From positions 1 to 64,000 of the forward strand of contig JAGEMR010000144.1 in the NCBI GenBank assembly GCA_021030915.1: 64,000 nt of DNA. Direction: 5' to 3'. The notes below the pieces were generated by a model that was not told where the DNA came from, ran no database searches, and saw only the letters and a program-made list of their open reading frames with translations. This DNA comes from Astrothelium macrocarpum (Eukaryota; Ascomycota; Dothideomycetes; Trypetheliales; Trypetheliaceae). The position numbers and the translations under genes are program-made. This document shows positions 47,099 through 60,296 of this stretch, piece by piece; within the stretch, counting starts at the first letter, position 1; each line of letters begins with the position of its first letter.

Positions 47099-50000
47099 TC
47101 AATTCTTTCGAGTCTGGTGCCGCTTACCCTTTCGCGGATTTTTGGCAGGCTTTCGCTTTCGTTTTCGAATACTTTGTTGCTGCTCCATGACCTGGTCTTT
47201 CGATTGCCCGGCTCTGCTACTTCGATATATATTCCCTCTATCTTGTGCCTTGTTTTCCGCCGTATGCTCCAAAATTAGTTGATCCATTTTTAATGCTGCC
47301 GCTACAGGCAAAGTTGGTAGCAGAGACCTCAGGATATCGCCACAAGTTTCTCGTTCGTCTATAGAAATCAAGGCATCGAGATCGGCTCCATAAATCAGAA
47401 AGAGCTCACAGGTATCCTTCCAATTTGGTCGTATCATGCCTTTCGATTTGAGTGCGCATCTGATGTCTTTGATATATGAAATCCACGGTGATGACCCCGA
47501 TCGTACTTCGTTAGGGTTCAAACCCATTTGCAAAAGCATTGCAATCATCGATGGCAAAGGACGTATATCGATGTCATGGCGACTGGTCTGGCCATCAGGA
47601 TTTCTCTCTTTGTAAAAAAAAGTTTGCGCGTCAGTGCTGTATGTCATGCCACAATCTACTCCGGTTGCATAGTTTAGTAGAGGGACTGGAGAGTCCTGAT
47701 TAAGGGATCGAAGCCTGGATCCGAATTTTGCTCGCACATACAAGGCAAGTCCTTGAACAATAGAATAAATCAAGATAGGGAAAGACACTTGGAGCCGCAA
47801 TGCCTTTGTTTCTCCGGGAGCCTCCGGCTTTAAAATGTGAGAATACAAATCGTAGTTGTTGGTCTCGCTGAGAGAAACGATAGTTTTATGCAATTCGTCC
47901 ACGAGACTGACCTGTGCTTGTGAGGTGCTATTCTCTGCATGGCGCGCAAACGACATGGCGCTATCAACTAGGTGTCTTGTGTGCATTGAATACCCATGAT
48001 AGTTAAAAGTCTTCTTAAGCCGTAATATACAACTTTTGAGACATGCGACATTCGGGTCGAATTGACTCCTGGATGTCCAGCTAAGTAATTCACTCCATAT
48101 TTCAGGCTTTTCGAGGAATTCTTTGACGGTTAAATGAAGATAGTGTACCAGATCTCGGTGCGTCGGAATATCAAAAAAATACTGTGTTGAATCATAAATC
48201 TGGACTTCTAATAGGCCTCTGCAGCGGCTTTTCAATCTATCGGCGATTGCTTGAACCCGCTGATCAACTTCGAGCAATGGGAATGGCGAGATCTTGGCGC
48301 TAGTTGCTAGGCCAAGATTTGGCTCATCAGCAAGAGATAACGCGAAACTTGACATGGGTTCCTTAGCTGCATGGACGATCTGAAGTAGCTTTGACGCCTG
48401 CTCTTGATAGAAGGGCGAATTAATGCTTCTCAACATGGCGGCATACAGAGAATTCAGCTCTGACGGAAGCTTGAGTAACCTCTCTTGCAAATCTCGAACC
48501 GTATCGTGATTTGTCAATCCGTCTAAAAGTGATTTTACGACAAGAGTGATCCAAAGGAAAACGCCAGACGACATTTTCACGATTTTTTGGATAAACCTGT
48601 CTGCTGAATCCTGTTCATCTTGATACAGTTTTGCAAAGTACCAGTGAGCATTTAATTTCTCGCTCACATAGAGTTTAATGTCTTTGCCTGTCAAGTCCTG
48701 CAATTGGAGACACTTGCAACCGCAGAACTCATGTTCAAACGCCATCAATGGTCTGCTTGAAACACATATCTTAACGTTGACAAAGGTGGCAAAGTGACTG
48801 AATAGCTTCGCCATTTCTATGTGGTCGCCGTCGAATTCATCCAACCCATCTACAAAAAGGCACATCTTTCCAGATCCGGACGCGCGCCGTATGACATCGT
48901 CAAATATGGATCTTAATTGGACAAGTGTCCAATTGATTGATGGTCCACGCATATCATGGAGAACAGATACCGGTGTTCGGGATAAGTTATCCCAGAGATC
49001 AGGGAAAACGTCTGGTATTATTTCCGGACGCCTGCTTAGCACTTTATGAAGAAGCGACAAGAGAAGTTCTGCCTGGGATTTCTGAGTTGCAGAGCCCAAA
49101 CTCCAGAAGAAAAAGTCCGCCTGGACCATCGGGAGTCGTCCAGCCCAGCGTTGTAAGCGTACGTTGACCTCGGGCTGCTGGACAAGAAACTTCATCAATG
49201 TAGATTTGCCGGAAGCGGCTTTGCCTTTGATCCAATATAGTCGATCATCTTGTTCCAACCACTGTAGGAAAGAATCCCAGCTATGATTTTCCTCATCTGA
49301 ATCCTTCAAGATCCATCGGAACGTCTTTGCATATGCTTCGGGAATAGCTTCATATCGGACTTCCATGCTGGGGTAGGTGAGGGAATTCAGAATGGCTGTC
49401 TCCACGTCTTTCGGCCAGCTAGCAATTTCATCGTGTCGCAAGCAGGGATCTTAAAAATGTATGAATAATTATGAATGCATATATTCAGATTATGAATAAT
49501 TATGAATGAATTATTGGATTTTTAAGAATTTTTAAGAATTTTTATAAATTTTGTACACTAATATATTTGATTCTGAGATATATTATGATTATATATTTCT
49601 ATTGATTCTAGAATAATTAAATAAAATAAACGATTCTCTTTTAAAAGAAAAGATAAATATTTTTTAGTCTTCGTACGTATTCTGTTCAATCATTAAAATA
49701 CCATTCCGAATCCAATTTTTTAAATATTCAATTCTTTCAATATTATTTTCATCAAATCTATTTTTTTTTTCATAAAATTGTATGGCGCGTTTTAGAGAAA
49801 ATTTTTTCTGATTCATTATTTATTACTGGAATTGAAAGAATTTCTATTATAAAACGTGAAAGAAATGACCAATATTTTTATTATTGATTTTGATATCATC
49901 ATTATAAAATTGTCAATTTTCTAATTTTATATAATATTTTTTGATAATAATTATGAAATTCATTTTTTTCATTTTTTATTTTTATTTGGCTTTCAATTCT

Positions 50001-52655
50001 TGCGAAAATTTTATTATATGAATTTTGTTTCTTTTTTTTTTTTTGATGAGATTTGATTTTGAAATTGATCGTATAAGGAAAATTCAGATATATAATGAAT
50101 ATTCTTAAATTTATTTTAAAATATCTCAATTTTTTTGAATATTAAATTATTCCAATTCTTTTATTAGATTATTCGAATATATTTCGAACGAAATTGAAAA
50201 TAAAGAATTAATATTATCATATAATATGATAAAATATCTAATTATTGATAATATATATGATATTTTTTCCAATATTTTTGGATTCGTAAAACGTATTTTT
50301 TATTTATTTTTTTATATTTTTTCTATAATTGATTAATATTTTATATAAAAGAATTTAAAAAAAATTATATAATTTATCAGAATTTCTTTAATATAAATTA
50401 AAAGAATATCTATTGATATAAGAATTTTATTTAAATATACATTATTTTTTTATAATTTTAAAATTATTCGATTAAATGATTGAAAAAAATCATAGATTAT
50501 ATGAATCTGATTCTAATCATATATAAAAAAAATATTATATAATAAAATCTTCAGATGATATTTAATATATTCATTTATTTCTGTTTTATATTTAAAAATA
50601 ATTTTAAGAAAAAAATATCACGAATTTCATTTTATATGATTATTTAATAATATCATTCTTTCAACGATTCATTTGAATTCTTTCATACGAATTATAGAAT
50701 TATAATTATGAATAATAATATTATATAATTTTTTAAAAATTCCAAATATATGAAAATTTTTTTTTTTTTTTTTTTTATTATTGAATTAATTCGATATCTT
50801 CATTTTTTTCTTTTTCATATAATTCAAAAAGAGATATATTAATTATATTTTTAAAAAGAAAATCTTGAATAACAAGATTAATGATATATTTTTGATAACG
50901 GATTCTTTATTTTTTTGAATTCCATTTTAAATTTTTCTTATATAGATATTCATTAATCATATGATAAAAAATATCATTTATTTCAGAATTATCCGTAATT
51001 ATAATATCAATCTTTTATATAATTCCATATTTTTGAAGGATCGGAAGGAGAATATTCCATTGATTTTTTTTAAAATGATCTATTATTGTACGAAAAATTA
51101 GAAGGATTTTCTAAAATTTTAATTAGTTATTTATATAATGGCCGTAAATTATAAAAAAAAAAAGGTTATTCGGTAAAATTCAAATATTGATTAAAAGATG
51201 AATATTTATAAATACTGATTAAAGATCTTTTTATACGAGATTTTATTGGATAATATATTAATTTTGAATATACGAGATCAGAATATAAAAACTGATAAAA
51301 AGAATCGTCCTATTTTTTAAATTCAGGATTAAATAAAATATATAAAATTTTAATCAATTGACGATTTTAAAAGAAAGATTTCATACAATAATAAGATTAA
51401 TCAATATTTATTTTAAAATATCTTTTTTTATAATTTTTTTCAGAATCATTATTTTAAATTCATTTATTTTATATGAATCTTTCATCATTTAGATGTATAA
51501 TATAATTAATTATAAATACATAATTTATTTTATCTTTAAAATACGAGTCTCGTTTATAATATTATATTCTTTCAGATACGTATAAATATTTATTATTATT
51601 TCTGAATTCCAATAATATCTTTCAATTTTGTAATAATATAACGGTTTTCTTTTTTTGATCTTTGATTTATCATCGTACGATTTATGTATATACTGATAAA
51701 TATTAGAAATTTTTTTTCAAAAATTTCGTTCATTAGACAGATTCGAAGGAATTATTATAAAAAAAATTTCAGAATTCGACGCCATTGATATAATAAAAAA
51801 AGATATTTTATAAAAGAAAAGAATTTTCAGTTGGAAAATCAGACGGAAGCTGAATAATTATGAATTATTCATTCATATTTATTCATTTATGAATTTGCTG
51901 AATTATTCATAACTTATGAATGTAGAATAATTTTTAAGATCCCTGGTCGCAAGGGACTTTTAGCGCTGGCAGACTGTTCATTCGCAGTTGGCACTGACTC
52001 GTATAGCAAAGTGTTGCCTTCACACATCATTGTTCTTGACATAGCGTCAACTTTCCCGGTGATCGTCTCACAGCTTTTTCCGACCGTTTCCAGCATTTGC
52101 GTAATCGTTGCAACTTTGATTGGCGGGAGTTGCGTCTGACTTAGACTCTGTCTGACCCTCGTACTAAGTCCTGGTCAAAGATTGCCTCAAATGCACATCG
52201 AATGTGTCCACATACTCTAATGAGATCATGATTCGTGTTTGTAGTTCATCGCGGAACATGGATAGTCGATTTGACAACTCCTCGATCTCTTTTTTGGACC
52301 ATATACTCTTCATCGCTTGTCGAAGGCTTTTCCAGCGTCGAAACCGGCCTTGAGCTTTGGCCATGTTCAGGCGCTGTAGCAGGTCCTTTGCAGCAGCATT
52401 GGATGCCAGCAGCAGAGCTTTCATAGCCTTGTCGTCATCTTCATCGGAATCCCTGATTCCCGAAGCTGCAAGAGATTGTTCGATCTTCGTTTGCAGGATC
52501 AGCAAGTCGTTAGTGACCAGCTCAAGGTCATTGCGTTCGGCGAGGCTGCCATCGTTCGATCTGTAGATACGATTGCCTTTTGAGACCACCTTCAGGCCAA
52601 AGTCAACAAACTGAATGATGTTGGAGGCAACTCCAAGAGCGACAATCGCCTCCAT
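47099..52655 (-). pseudogene. NACHT STAND (NLR-like) gene interrupted by a hAT element
   Basis: STAND NTPases act in fungal non-self recognition and programmed cell death. The N-terminal exon (52655-52216; MEAIVALGVASNIIQFVDFG) matches the fungal STAND N-terminal domain. A 52-nt intron (52215-52164, donor GTATGT) joins it to RVRQSLSQTQLPPIK. The second exon is split at 51946/49442 by a 2,503-bp transposon. Downstream come the linker ILNSLTYPSMEVRYEAIPEA, Walker A WIKGKAASGKSTLMKF, Walker B MCLFVDGLDEFDGD and the sensor-like KICVSSRPL, then an alpha-helical C-terminal part with no recognised WD40, ankyrin or TPR repeats, and a basic Lys/Arg tail. The frame is continuous across the insertion once one copy of the 8-bp duplication is discounted (998 codons), and no other lesion is seen. 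As it stands the gene cannot make the full protein unless the insert is spliced or excised. Confidence 0.85.
49443..51945. mobile_element. hAT-type element, 2,503 bp, AT-rich, 8-bp target duplication
   Basis: The termini are inverted repeats CAGGGATCTTAAAAAT (49443-49458) and its complement (51930-51945). They are flanked on both sides by the exact 8-mer GTCGCAAG (49435-49442 and 51946-51953). The CAGGG start and 8-bp duplication are hallmarks of hAT elements. Subterminal regions are rich in ATGAATAATTATGAATG-like motifs in both orientations. The interior is very AT-rich with no transposase-length frame, so it is a RIP-decayed or non-autonomous copy. The flanking duplication is still perfect, so the insertion is recent or has been spared mutation. 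Confidence 0.92.
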
Positions 52656-53134
52656 GTATAGGCTTAGCGAGGTTGGCAGCTCACACGGGGGAGGAGCGGA
52701 TTGTAGCCATGATAAAGTGGCTCAAGGCTGGTGGCTACATGATAGCCTTGCGGGCTATGCTAATCTTAGACCTGAATGCACTGCCCCGTAGACCACAGAC
52801 TAAACCTCCAGATGCCGATTGTAATGTCAATATCGACTTCAAGTAAGCCTTGTAGACCAGATAAAACACTTATGAGTCACACATACATGACTGTACGCCA
52901 TTGATTCGTGCGTTAGAACCGGCCGAGACCATCTACTTGCCCGTATAACCGCACAGATAGACTGAAAATTTTCGTAAAGCAATTCACGGTTGATGCGAAC
53001 CTTACAGCAGGTGTTAGAGAGGTTCTGTCTTACCTCGTAACCCACACCCCCACACTATTACCTTCCTTCGAAAAGCGTTGTGGTATCTTAATAAGCAGCT
53101 TCGGTTGCCACAACAGAGTGGCAAAGCCGAGACT
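52656..53134. other. Intergenic, promoter of the NLR gene
   Basis: Normal-composition DNA between the NLR start and transposon B. No gene is seen. Confidence 0.45.
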
Positions 53135-53136
53135 TA

Positions 53137-55303
53137 GGAGTGTCCACCACCATGTGCACGGTCCCACACAATGCATATTTAAATTAATTCTCAACACCAA
53201 ATATTCAGAATTAATTATCTCCATTAATATGAATCGGATTGAAGAAATAATTGTAATGATAGATGTGTAGAAATGTTCTAATTATATTCAGATAGTAAAA
53301 TTATATGAAATCAATCGTTTAATATTATCGCGCCATTATTAAAATATCATTAGATTTAAAAAAGAAACGATTCATAAGAATTCTGTCAAATTTTTATAAT
53401 ATTATAAAAATATTTTGATTCAATGGATTAATATATTTACGAATCGTGATATTTTTTTTATATTTTGAATGACGCGAAATTTCATTATTAATATAATAAA
53501 ATCAGAAATTAAAAAGAATTAAATAAATCATTTTATATAATATTATTATTCATAATTAAATTCAATATATCTCATTTTATTTAAATTCATTTAAAAAAAA
53601 TAAATAATTTTAAATTATTTCAGTTTTATTTTAAAATGATATAAATTATTAAATTATATTATTTTCGTATTAATAATTTAATAAATCAAATTTAAAATAA
53701 ATTAATATAAAATATTATCATATAATATATATAATATGAATGAAAAAAATTTTATTATAAATTTATTTTCGAAATATCGTTATATATTTAATAAAATAAT
53801 ATATGAATAAGATTTCTTTTAAAAATCTAATATAAATAATTTTTATAAATAGATTATTATTCTCATTATAATATTCATAAATGATAAAAATTTATCTTTT
53901 TTATTCATTTATAATATTCAATCCGGATTTATTTAAAAATCATGATTTTAATATATGAATTCTATTATTCATTAATATAATTTCATATCATTTTTATTAG
54001 ATTGAATAAATAATAAAATTAGATTAATCTGATTAAAAGAAATATTCGATAAAAATATCAAAAATAAAATTAATAATGATTTTAAATAGAAATTATTCAT
54101 TATGAATGATCATGAATCTCATTTTATTATAAAATTCTTTGATTATTATTATGAATATTGAATTTTTATAATTATTTATTTTTTTTATTCTATTCATCAA
54201 TTTCAATCATTAAATATTAATTTATTTCAATCATTGATAAAATATTATAATATGAAATTAAATGAATAGATCTAATGAATATAAAATTTTATTGAATTGA
54301 ATAAAAACGATTTTTTTTCATTATTTTGAATAATATATATAAAAATATTTATATCAAAAAATATTAAAAATAAATAATTTTAAATAGAATTTTAATCATT
54401 TGAATTATCAATTATATTTAATCAAATTCGTATTTAAATTATAAAAAAATATTTAAATTCATTCTTAAATTCAGATTCAAAAATTATGATTATTATAAAA
54501 TATTGAAAATATATATATAAATAATTTAATATTCAATTAAATAAAATATTATAAAAAAAAATTGATAAATTTAAAATATTCATTTTAATTTTAAATAAAA
54601 AAAATCATTTTCTGAAAATCGAAATTTTGAATTTTAAAAATATTATAAAATTTCAGAAATAATGAATTAAATATCGAAAATATTTTAATATATCATTTGA
54701 ATATAATGAAATAATATTCTTTAATTTTAATAAAATCATATTCATTTGTATATAATAATAATAGAAAAAGAAGGTTGAATAATTTGAAATATAATAAAAA
54801 AAGATTCGTAAAATTTAATTATAAATTAAAAGATAAATTGAGATTGAATAAAAGATAAAACGAAAACGCGTCTGATAGAAAATTCAATAATAATGAAAAG
54901 AAAAACGAATTATTCAATGATAATAAAAGAAAAAGGCTATTGAATAATAAATTATGAATAGATAATTTCATATAAAAATATATTAAATAAAATAGAATCA
55001 GAAAATTTAAAAATAATTATCAAATAAAATTCAAAATATGATATATATAAATGCGGAAATTTTAAATGGAATGAAAGGAATTTTTTATTCAGATCGTTCA
55101 AAATGATAAATATAATTTTCATAATATTTTCGAAATTAATTTCAATAAATTAAATTAGACGTAAAAATGAGAATTATTGATTATATATAATTTCATCTCA
55201 TTATTTAATATAATTATGGAGATAATTAATTCTGAATATTTGGTGGTGAGAATTAATTTGAGTGTGCATTGTGTGGGACCGTGCACACGGTGGTGGATAC
55301 TCC
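53137..55303 (+). mobile_element. TIR transposon B, same family as A, AT-rich
   Basis: 2,167 bp, two bases longer than element A, bounded by inverted repeats GGAGTGTCCACCACCATGTG / complement and flanked by TA (53135-53136, 55304-55305). The outer 15 bp match A. The next ~25 bp differ (GTGCACGGTCCCACACAATGCA versus TTCGCCCGGCCCGAGCATTCGC), so it is a subfamily. The interior is AT-rich and resembles A in the same orientation (aattaat-tctccat-aatatg at the left; gagataatta at the right). No transposase frame remains. It ends 89 bp beyond the stop codon of the GMC-hydrolase gene. Confidence 0.85.
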
Positions 55304-55392
55304 TACGTCATTTACCGTTATCACGAATCAGAGACATTTTTACTTTTCCCCGCCTTACAATTCGGTCTGGATCTGGCCTCTGGAGATACGGT

Positions 55393-58300
55393 CTAAGCTT
55401 TGCGTCTCCCATGGTGCGACGCCCATTCGAGATGCGCAAGCACCCTCCAATACACATCGCTCGCGGCATCTTTGCCAACAATTGGATCGAGGTGTCCGTA
55501 TCCTTTAATTAGGAAGTGGCGATACAACTGTTCGCCAAACTGTCGTCGCAGCATATCATAGTCTCGGAGAGTGGACTCTCGATCAAAAACCTCGTTATCG
55601 GTTCCAGAGATGAAAAGAATCGGCACACTCTGCAATCTTTGTAGATTACACGGTGTCAAGAGCGGCTGTAGATCATTGTTTAGACACCATCCACGCGTTC
55701 CCATGCGCACGACGTGCCTCAGTAAGTTCGTGTGAGTGCCGGCAAAGAAGTTGTGTATATTGTCGTGGGTCTGCGCATTCAGATTTTCGTGGTTCCAGAG
55801 CAAGCCGAAGCCGAATAAAGTTCGGTGGCAGGCAGTCGAAGCACAGAGATCTCGACGCCTGCTAACAGGATAGAATCGTAGGAGAGCGTCTAATACTCGC
55901 TGGAATAGCTTGTTATCATCAACCATTGGAAAGAAGTCGCTGGAGAGAAGCTCGTACATCTTGATCAGAGCCGTTGTGCGCCCTTTGAGAGAATTCCAGT
56001 ACGCGAATTCTTGGTTCATAAATACCGAGTTTGCAGAGATACCGAGAATCTGGTCGCTACGAATCGTACCATCTAAAAGCCCCATTCCGAGAGACACAGA
56101 CCCTTGGCAATGTGCGAAAACATATGGCTTCTGCGACTCTTCAGTATTGAGAAAGTCGAGCGCAGCAGCAACGTCGAGGCGGCTGTCATATACAGTCGAT
56201 CGTTTTGCGACCGACTCTTCGCATCCCCAACGAGGAGTTAGGACATAGCAGCGATGTCCACGTGCTGTGAAAAACTTCACCATGTTGCAACGCAGGTACG
56301 GCAACGCATAGATGTTGTGTTCAGCGCCAACGCCAGTGACTCCAGGCAAGAAGAGAACTGGTGGACCCTCGATCTTGCCAAGTCCGAGGCCCGGACTCAT
56401 TGCATCATACCTCTCGAGCTGAATTCCCACTTCATCTCTAGCTTTCAGTTTGTAGCTGCGGGAGCGCCGCACTTTCATCTTTGGATCAGATTCATCGCTG
56501 AAAACAAGAGACTCGGGGGGTCTCGCGATCTGAGCAGGTGCTAAAGGTCGAAGGAAGAAGCTGGTTACTTGATAAGCGAAGGATAGGAAAAAGCTGAGTA
56601 ATGCGAGGAAAGCGCCTATATTGAGATCTGTGGTGCAGCTGAAAGTCCTCATCTGTCGTTGAAATCGGGTCCAGGAGTTTCTGATTATACCTTGTCCAAT
56701 GTTCGATCCGTCAGCGGAACTGATTGTGACGCTAACGGCTGTTGTTGCCTCCCAAGTTTTCCGTACAGACAAGAAGATGCTCGAGTCGATGGTCTTCTGG
56801 CCCCTAAAGTGGTATTGCGTGCCTTCAACCGAGATGAGCTGCAAATGGTACGAAATAATCTTTGCTTCAGTAGTCTCCCTTTGCTGACAGAAAAACACGG
56901 CTTTCCCATTAGTCACTTTGAGAGAATAGCGGGAAAGTGCTGAACATGATACAACCCCCGAACATTTCCCTTCATACCATGGCACTGATTCGTCTGTGAA
57001 GTGATTAGTGGATTGTACTTGTGCAATTGCAACTTCAGGGCCCGTAATCACATACCTCCGGGGTTTCGGTAAAGTTCCATGGTGAGATAGACCACTATAC
57101 TATGTGGCGAGGAACGTTGCGCATGCGAAGACTCGGATGATTCCGGATTTGACGAATCTAAATCGATGTGGATATCTCCCCTGAAAACCTCTGTAAACTG
57201 CCAGCCGACGGTCGACGCATTCTCTCCGACTGAGAATGATTGTGGTGGAAGCTTCTGGTCAATCGAAATCCTCATTGGTTTGCTAAAAGCATCTAAATTG
57301 CCGTTTTGTGTCTCCAGGTCAATCCTAAAGTCATGTTTCTCTGCCAGTAAAGCTACAGAGCGTTCTGCAAGAGCAGATATTGTTGCCAGAGGGTTGACGC
57401 CTGGGCTTTGTTAGATGGACGATAAGACTACACGAACAACACCAGTCAGACCTAAAGACGTTGGTATAACCGAAGTGTCACAGCATACAAGCCCGGGGTA
57501 TACTTCGCTTCCATGGCTACTGAAAATCTCTCCAAGGCTGTTAGTTACACCTTCACGTCCAGTTCCGTCACGGCTCATATTTGCTCCTCCAAGAGGATGA
57601 ACAGAGATTTCTTCTTTCGATCGGCCTTGGAAAGAGTTATAAAACATCGGAACAAGGATCAATACACGTACCGAAGAAATACGAGTATCCCATCTTTGCA
57701 CCAGAACGCGATATGGCTTCGTTCAGTTTCACTATCTTTTTTTTGAAATGTTCAGTTCGACTCTCTGGGGTCGCTCGTAGGTTTGGTCTGTCACAATTTA
57801 GTGTCAGAGTTACTTCGTTGCTATCATGACACATCAACAGGTACGTCGCTGTACGCTAGATGGCTCCGTTTTTGGCGTAAGCGCCGAGAACTAGGGACTT
57901 GATAGCAGCCATTGTCCTCTGTAACTGAAGTAGAAGGTTACGAAATAAGATCATATCAGTTGTGAAAGTTTGCAGAATCAGCATGATCTGTATCAACGGA
58001 GTGAGTGGTCCAGGAATGCAACCGTCTTGAATGGTGTATCGGGAGAGTGGATCGTGCTGATCGAGCTGATTTTCGACCATAGCTGTTATAGCTGGCCCAG
58101 ATGGGCTCTTGGCACCGAAGCGCTCTCGAGAAGTCCCGTTAACATTAGTAAGACCGTTGTATCCTCAAACATCTCAGCAGCGGCATAGGCAAGCGGTCTG
58201 GGCACTCACCGAAAAAGAGGAAATCTCCGTTGCCCGACATATTTTTTCCCACCAGCGAAGGCATCTTCATGCCATTCTTCCTCGAACGGAGCAGGATATC

Positions 58301-59410
58301 TGTTGAGCCAATTGCACCAGCTCCGATAAAGCAGAATTCTCTCTGGCAGATGGTAAGCCAGATTCAATTTTGAACGTTGCACATACCGCCTTAACCCAAA
58401 ATGTCTGTGACTTGAACTCATTCTTAAACTATGCTCTCCTGCCTCCATGCCAGACGAAGTGAACCAAGTATCCTAATTCGCCGTGCAATGGCTCCACATA
58501 GAGTACTTCGCAACCGCAAAATATCTCAGCACCCCAATTCCACGCGTCCGTGAGATAAGTCGTAGCAACCGAGTTTTCGGATCCATCATTAAGCCTCGTA
58601 CACTCTTGACCAGATCCGGTGTTTGCTTGAATCTCAACACCCGTGCTATTCCAAGTGTTCCTGAAGACAGTAGTAAGTGGCACTTGAGAGAAGTTGCCCG
58701 AACCAAAACTGCCCCGAAGATTATCCATTTTCTTTAGTCTTGGAGAAGTCTTTGGATAAATTGTTGGCTGGAGCGTAGCAGAAGCTCGTGAGTAATCTGT
58801 CTTGGTTAGAAGGAGACAAGTCGATGAGTGAATAGACCAACAAAGTCGCATCGCCATTGGATCATTTTTAATTTCTGGCGGCCAAGCGCTCATCCTAAAA
58901 GTTTCTTGATCTGCCTCGAGGAATACGCCAGCATTAATGAGAGAACCGCCTCCGAGGCCTTTTTGAATTAGCACTGTGACAATATAGGACACTGAAAATC
59001 TCACCATGAGCCATAAAGGCATGCTGCCCATCACCAAGAAGGAGCTGATAGAGGCGGGTAGCGCCAGAAGGATTCCCGGATGGGAACCACTTTGATAGCC
59101 AGCGATGCCTGATTGAATTTCCATAGACTCTCATGTTCCTCAAGCATTTTATTAGACTGTGAGAATAAGACCCAGCTAGCATATGTCAGCATCAAAGTTG
59201 TCACCATCTACCTGATGGCAATTTACGTCGTCGTTCCCAGCCAAGTTCTAACACAGCTACACTTTTGCCCGCCCTTGCCATTCGACTTGCAGCAATACCG
59301 GCTCCATATCCTGATCCTATCACCACCACATCATACTCAGACTTCATCAATTCAAAAGATCTACTGAGCTTTGGATAATTGTCGGGTCTCGTATGGCTTT
59401 GTCGAGCCAT
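55393..59410 (-). CDS. GMC oxidoreductase fused to alpha/beta hydrolase (cholesterol-oxidase-like)
   Basis: A predicted bifunctional FAD enzyme of ~1,200 aa; the substrate is unknown, possibly sterol-like or hydrophobic alcohols. ATG at 59410 (MARQSHTRPDN); the FAD motif YDVVVIGSGYGAGIAASRMA follows. Short introns (59211-59176, 59004-58959 and several more) join FPSGNPSGATRLYQLLLGDGQHAFMAHG|LGGGSLINAGVFLEAD, then MSAWPPEIKNDP, LNDGSENS..TYLTDAWNWGAEIFC, FCFIGAGAIGSTDILLRSR and VGKNMSGNGDFLFFG. EISVHPLGGANMSRDGTGR and GLVCCDTSVIPTSLG are the GMC C-terminal signatures. The last exon adds a spacer, a hydrophobic segment (LNIGAFLALLSFFLSFAYQV) and an alpha/beta hydrolase: PPVLFLPGVTGVGAEHN, FAHCQGSVSLGMG (Ser), ISGTDNEVFD (Asp), IKGYGHLDPIVG (His). 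Exact borders of the middle introns were not all fixed. Confidence 0.85.
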
Positions 59411-60296
59411 GTCTCTTAATGTTTTCACTAAACAGTTTGACAATTGGGAAAGTAATTAACAATGAAATCCCGAGGTTTCTGGCAATAGAAAAGAGTCAGT
59501 AGAAGAAAAGAGCCAGTAGAAAAAAAGAGAAACAGGCAGGGAAATGGAGGAGATTTTGTAAGTTCTGGCTTTGGGCACTAGAGAATGTAAGGGTGATTGA
59601 AGAATAGCTCTCACTTATGACACATAAATCGGAATCGGGGATTGAGTCCTTCTGTCTAGCTTTTCTTGCCTAGACCTGTCATCGCATTATAAGCAGGGTT
59701 CCCAGCTCCCAAGATTCGTCACACTAGTCACAAGCTTACACATCTCATAGTTAGACGCGGCGCATCGCTACGGGTGTGCGCCACCTCGTGCACGGTCCCA
59801 CCTAATGCACAGGAGGATAAGAGGCGTACGAGATGAAAGTTGATGCAGGTTTGTCGATGGAGGAAGGGGATCTGAGTTTGACATGATGAGTTGATAGGAT
59901 GGAGAACTGGAATGCCATTGTGTAGTTAGATCAAATCTGTTATACAACTTCATTTCCACGGCCTTTCCATAGAGTTTGTGGTACTTCATTAGCATGAAAT
60001 ATTGAAGACTACTACACCTCATTTCACTGTGGAAAGGTACCGGGTATGGTGTCAATATTGAGTTTAAATGAGCCTGATGGGCCCAGATAGAACACCCATG
60101 ACTCACCCAACGGCCCTTCAAAGGGAATCATCTATTCGGCGTGTGCTGTAGCCTAGAAATTCACATGGCATGCTTATTCAGACCTCTTTATTGACACTGA
60201 CGTCTTGAGATTCGACTTTATACACGATCTCGAGCAGTGAAAGCAAAAGTCTGGACAATTATCTTCCATTACTGCGATTTACCAGAATTAACTCTC
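59411..60296. other. Intergenic with transposon-end relic
   Basis: Upstream of the GMC-hydrolase gene and 3' of the lipase gene. It holds the transposon-end relic at 59775-59812. No gene is supported. Confidence 0.45.
59775..59812 (+). mobile_element. Solo terminal-repeat relic of the TIR family (B subtype)
   Basis: The string gccacctcgtgcacggtccc (with ctaatgca just beyond) matches the left end of element B (ccaccatgtgcacggtcccacacaatgca) with few changes. It follows a TA and sits next to normal-composition DNA, with no second end or AT-rich body nearby. It is probably a deletion derivative or excision scar. Confidence 0.6.
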
